Below, one piece after another: positions 55,796 to 60,000 of a DNA stretch of 60,000 nt (the stretch's first letter is position 1; every line of letters starts with the position of its first letter). Position numbers and translations under genes: made by a program. The stretch covers positions 43,093,430 through 43,153,429 of the forward strand of contig NC_087065.1 in NCBI RefSeq assembly GCF_963678635.1. Direction: 5' to 3'. The notes beneath the pieces were generated by a model, which was not told the DNA's origin, searched no databases, and worked only from the letters and a program-made list of their open reading frames with translations. This stretch comes from Symsagittifera roscoffensis. Its lineage: Eukaryota > Xenacoelomorpha > Acoela > Convolutidae.

Positions 55796-58671
55796 ATGGA
55801 GATTATTAAATAGTGTGGATCCGGTGGATTGGACGACTAAAAACCGTCACGTACCAATAAGGCAAAGATTAAGTTGGAAATGCAGCTCGACGTGGTCGAG
55901 TATAGTCGTATTACAGTGCCCGAATCGGTTCTCATGGGCGATCCTGCTAGTGGCTACCTGAAAAAGGTGAAAACGAGAAACTCCGCGATGCAAGAGTATC
56001 TAAAAGAGTTGATAACGGGCTCGAACCTGAAAAGAAAAGAACATGGCACAGTGATGTCGTCGGAGGCGAATGAGAATGGTTTGGAGCTTCTGAATAAAAT
56101 TTCCTGAAAGGCGGTCCTGGAGAAGTATTTCGACGAAACCATACGTACTCCCTCATCTGTGATGGCGTACTTAGCCAATCCTTGCGTCAGGACAGTCCTG
56201 CAAGTGAGGCTTTTGTGGTGCCTTGTCGGAATAAGAAGACGAGAGCACAAAGCCACCATTGAAACGAGATCTAGAGAGAAACACTTAGAATTGATGAGAG
56301 CTTTGAGAATGTTGATCCCCAGGGACAATTCTGCGATAGCGTGGGCAAAGAGAAAGGACGCACTTCGCTTTGTGAAGTTCGTGGTGGATCGTATCCCCAC
56401 TCCGGTGATAGAAGAATGTGTAAAGACAATCAGGCAGAGGTCGATGAAGCGTGAAGAAGTCTTATTGAGGGCCCTGTTGGAACTCTATCAAGACATACCA
56501 CTGCAGATCCCGAAGAAAGAACTGAATGATATGGATAGCTAGCGGAGGTTGGAGGAAGTCAGGCAATATTCCAAAAAGGGGTTGACAGTGACGAGAGAAT
56601 TGTTAGAAGGAATCAGGAGTCTGAAGGAGTACGCGACGCTAGGGAAGCGGAAGTCCTTCTAATGCGTGTCGGGTGTCCCAGGAATGGCTTGTAATCCATT
56701 CGTACTTCGACTATGAGCAAGCAGTAATCCTCAATTTCTGGGTGGAAAGAGTACGAGAAATGGGGACAGTAACGTCTGAACAGTTACAGTTGGGAGTAAT
56801 CCTGGAGGAACGAGTGATTGAACCTTCGATTCCCCAGCTGGAGGGAGAAGTAAGCTTTGAGTGTGGTTCGTTGGACGGTCCACTGAAGACCAGCTTAGTG
56901 ACGATGTGGGAACTTATAAAGCCTTCATGGTGTCCAAATCCGAACGCGGGCCGGATATGGGACCTCACCGCTGAAACTGAACTGGAGGAGAACAACGATG
57001 AGAGCCTGCACGACCTAGCCATGATACATCATCTATTGGCTCTAAAAATAACGATGTAAGATGACAAACAACCCACGGAGCCGTCCGCGGGGAACTCTCC
57101 AAGTGATTGGATGAAGGAGGGCGCCTGTCTAGCTTCCAGTGGAATGGAAGGGCACGTGTGTGTGAATGGTCATTGCCTGAAAACGTTGAATGAACAGCAC
57201 TTTCAGCTAGCCAAACTGTATGGAAGATTGAGTATGTCAGAAAAAAATGATATGGAATTGATTGCGGACTTCCATGGAGCAACGGAAGTGAACCTGATGA
57301 CCGCCTTAGGATTCTGCAGTATGATCAGTTCGATTGAATGATTGGGACGCCTGGAGCGTGCCCATGAGCTGGTCACGTACTTGAGCGTGGAAGTGTTCCC
57401 TGGAGCATTACAAACGGATCAGAAAAATAAAAGCTGGCGGGAGGCTCTTGAAAATGAGATGAATTTGAAGCACAGCATGGTATATCATAAGACAGCCGGT
57501 TCGAAGTATCTGGTGGGATCTAGCGCGGTACCATACTGTAATAGCAAATACCCGAGACACTTGGTGGTTGTAGATGCCAGAACACAACACCGACTGATCG
57601 ACCAGGTCTTCTCGGTGCCTAAGTGCGTGCGACTGTCGAGGATGTCGGAGAGATCAAATGAGTTGTTGAGGAACATCCTCCGGGCAGCCCCGGAGAGGTC
57701 TAGGGGTGATTTGGAGGAAATAGTGGGAGAAGACTTCGTAAAGTGTGGTGAAGGGAACATCAGTGAGTTCCAGAAGAAGAAGGCGAGGGGAATATTGTCG
57801 AGTGATTTTCCCACGATAGACGAAAAGGATGAGACGCACCAAACGATGATGGAAACTGAACCCCTGCTAGTGGCATCGTGATATCGAACTTGGAGAAACA
57901 TCCTGTTGACTCATGGAGAGTACCCGTGTCACTGCCTGGCGCAGACGTTTTGGTACCCCAAAAGAGCAAACCTAGTACTGGTTTGGGATGCCGAAGAGTT
58001 GTTCTCCATGGGATTGCCTGACCAAACCCAGAATGTGGCGATACTGGTGTTCAGCGCCATGTTAGCAGTAAGATGGCTGGAAGCCAATGCAGAGACGACA
58101 GAGCAGGAGATGGCCGTGCCAACTCCGGAGCAGTTGAGCCGGGTGAGCATTAGCGAGAGGCTGGATTTGTTCAGAACGACCTGCAAAATTTGAGGATACC
58201 GAGAGAAACAGAAAGAATTCGGGCCAGACAAAGATTGATGCCTTTGTTTCGTGCGATGATGACGGCATGGGTGTATGAACTCGCGAAGCGTCATTTGTCT
58301 CGAAACACGGAAACCTATCGATCTTTCCAGCTGGACATAGGACCGGGAGCCTATAAGAGAGCATTACTGACACTAGGAACGCTGTGACCACAGAGGTGAA
58401 GAGAGTAGCTGGGATGTCTTGCACCACTCAAAAGGAAAGGAAAGAGATCTTACAAGCTGACCTAGAACGAAACGTGAGCCTGTGCTTGCACAACAGCTTC
58501 TGCAGGATCAGAGAGCAGAAAGTGAATGTGGACCTACTACCCTGCTGCACACAGAGCTTACTGGAGCAGGAAAGAAGGGGCACGGCCCAAAACTCTGTGG
58601 ATATGCTGCAGAAAGTTCTTGAAGACAGTGTGAAAGTAGAGCAGGAACCAGAAGTGATAGACGAAGATTGA
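55796..58671 (+). pseudogene. Accessory ORF 5, long helical protein (unknown)
   Basis: Frames at 55874-56107, 56159-56542, 56673-57059, 57111-57341, 57342-57881, 57906-58193, 58190-58387 and 58384-58671 follow one another with single stops or small shifts. They read as one protein of roughly 900 residues. Most is helical and charged (EKHLELMRALRMLIPRD, VEERV-like stretches). An interior part has aromatic and strand-like segments (YHKTAGSKYLVGSSAVPYC, PRHLVVVDARTQHRLID), and the C-terminus is Cys-rich, then acidic (VKVEQEPEVIDED). No signal peptide or membrane span is visible, so it does not look like an envelope protein. I do not recognise a family. Confidence 0.5.
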
Positions 58672-59330
58672 AGACTGGAGAGAGATGAAGACTTGATTGT
58701 CATTGTGTGTAAAAACTTGAACTAATCAAACAAGATGGATTAATGAAATTTTTAAGCTTTTTGTTTTGATGCAGTTTGGTCAAACCAGACTTGGAATTGT
58801 TACAATTGTTGTTAAAACTGTTGAATTACAATGGAGAAATTTAGTTGATGTTATATATAGGCCTTAGGTGAGTATATTTACCTATTTGAACCTGACTGGA
58901 ATTTTTAACCTGTGTAGGAACCATCTTCACTTTGTGGCTACCTGGCAGGGTTTGGGTATGCTTGCTCGAAGAGGGTGAGTACGCCATTACCTTTCCTAGC
59001 CACAGAGTTTCTTAATTTGATTATTGAGGGCAAACGTATAAATGATTGATTATACTTGGTGAGTGACATTAAGTTAATTTTAACTTTTTATTCTGCAAGA
59101 GCGAGAAGAAGTTTTAAGGAAAAATGACGTAAGTAGTCAGAAATTTTTTTTATCTAGCACACTCCTCATAGTGCAAATTTTGTGAAAGTCTTGGAAGGCA
59201 GTAAAATAAACAACGATGCCCATTATGACACGCGGTTTGTAAGTTGATTATGGAAAGCTTGACCACCACTTGAAATTAACCCGGGGTTATGCGTTCAATG
59301 GGGGTACTGAAGGGGACTGTCCGGGGAGTT
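58672..59330 (+). other. 3' untranslated part with candidate polypurine tract
   Basis: This AT-rich stretch follows the last frame. Close to the 3' LTR is GGGGGTACTGAAGGGG (59300-59315), a plausible polypurine tract. The following TGTCCGGGGAG at 59318 could be the true LTR start, about 13 bases before similarity to the 5' copy begins. Confidence 0.5.
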
Positions 59331-60000
59331 TGTGCCATTGCGCCGGATTGACACAGCCGAACCCTCCGACGAGCGACAAGGAGAACATTAGTCTTGTTAA
59401 TCTTGAGCTAATCATGAAAAAAAGGATCGGAATTTTCTAGAAGTGAATTTTCGAAAAATCGAATCGCGGTGAAATATTTCTGAGAAATACAGCAAGTGGC
59501 CATATTTGGCAGAGAGCGGACAAAAAAAACAGAACAACCGAACTGACTAGTGCAGAACGGTCGAGAAAAATGCAAAAAAAGAAGTATTTTTTATCGTGAC
59601 GATCACGCACAATAAGACGTGTAGCAGAAGACGATAGGAAGAAAGGAGGCTTCAGCGGGAGAACTGGAAGGATCAGTACCCTCCCGTGCCACGAAATGGA
59701 AGAAGTAACAACGTTATTTCTTGAAGAGCACGGAATTGGAGGCCCGGCGCCCAGAGACTCTCGTATGTTGAATGACTATATTAAACTAACTTTTTAGCTA
59801 CTCTGATGTCCTGAACGTTTAAATTAACCCGATATTATTTTTTGTTTCAGATTATGAGTAGCTAGGAAGATGAAAGGGTCAATCCACCTTCAATGGATTT
59901 AGTATGTATATAGCTGTCACTAAAAACACAGTAAAATAAGATATTCGAGCCGTGTTTTAATAGCAATCACGTAGTCTGGGGATCCGAGACCTAGCTAGGT
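59331..60000 (+). repeat. 3' LTR (cut by window end)
   Basis: Direct repeat of 38583-39246, starting TGTGCCATTGCGCC. Shared landmarks include CCGACGAGCGA, TATTTCTGAGAAATACA, AAGAAAGGAGGCTTCAG and GATATTCGAGCCGTGTTTT. Small differences throughout show that the two LTRs have diverged since insertion. Confidence 0.9.

Larger units (their letters stand above)
38583..60000 (+). mobile_element. Giant Ty3/Gypsy-type LTR element with accessory genes (partial)
   Basis: The same sequence of about 660 bases occurs at 38583-39246 and 59331-60000 in direct orientation, the expected picture of two LTRs. Between them lie gag, protease, RT, RNase H, integrase, a macro-like domain, a spacer with a hairpin, and about 7.7 kb of further reading frames. 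The distance between repeat starts is 20.7 kb, far above the usual 5-8 kb of Gypsy elements. The 3' LTR runs out of the window. All frames contain stops or frameshifts, so this copy is inactive. It is less AT-rich than the flanking DNA. Confidence 0.85.

Noticed and set aside
55796-58671. Envelope-like gene at the 3' end of the giant element
   Set aside because: Position would fit an env, but no signal peptide, furin-like site or long hydrophobic segment is visible in any frame.
1-60000. CRISPR arrays, bacterial operons, rRNA or tRNA genes
   Set aside because: No spaced short repeats, no ribosome-binding-site pattern and no cloverleaf or rRNA landmarks were seen; splice-joined exons and LTR elements show a eukaryotic nuclear region.

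Overview
The window is nuclear DNA of an animal, most likely an invertebrate. It holds one spliced host gene, an inward-rectifier potassium channel (Kir) on the + strand, in AT-rich sequence full of decayed transposable elements. I cannot fix the phylum. Introns have GT-AG borders, the non-coding DNA is AT-rich, and the Kir exons and retroelement coding regions are visibly less AT-rich than their surroundings.

Layout. 1-12.5 kb: no gene that I can support. It carries small non-autonomous DNA elements: two hAT-like fragments, two MITEs, a G-rich hairpin and a 1.2-kb foldback element. 12.6-32.0 kb: the Kir gene in eight exons whose phases all agree (1866 coding bases, 621 residues). It has a full pore (TIGYG), a turret cysteine pair, and acidic residues at two known rectification sites. 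Intron 1 holds decayed foldback-arm copies. Intron 4 holds a dead sense-oriented Ty3/Gypsy element (about 18.85-25.54 kb). Intron 7 has a GA repeat and a 200-base assembly gap. 32.0-34.0 kb: 3' flank with polyadenylation signals. 34.0-38.6 kb: a minus-strand Ty3/Gypsy remnant with most of RT and RNase H deleted and a partial tandem duplication of its 3' part.

38.6-60.0 kb: a second, very large LTR retroelement on the + strand. A stretch of about 660 bases is repeated near its left end (38583-39246) and at the end of the window (59331-60000), so the unit is about 20.7 kb plus the rest of the 3' LTR. It encodes Gag with two CCHC knuckles, protease, RT (YVDD), RNase H, and an integrase with an HHCC finger, a D-D-35-E triad and a GPF module. 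The Pol frame then continues into a segment that looks like a TARG1/OARD1-type macro domain (ADP-ribose-binding fold) with changed active-site loops. Downstream lie about 7.7 kb of accessory reading frames of a kind I cannot assign to standard retroelement genes. One may have an SGNH-hydrolase-like fold, and one gene junction is a UAAUG overlap. Every retroelement here is broken by stops and frameshifts.

The giant element abuts the minus-strand remnant inside its gag, which suggests nested insertion. The main candidate for something undescribed is the giant element: a Gypsy-type Pol with a macro-domain tail, a long accessory region with no obvious env, and a perfect 58-bp inverted repeat between the two parts. 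Family assignments rest on motifs read by eye; no database search was run.
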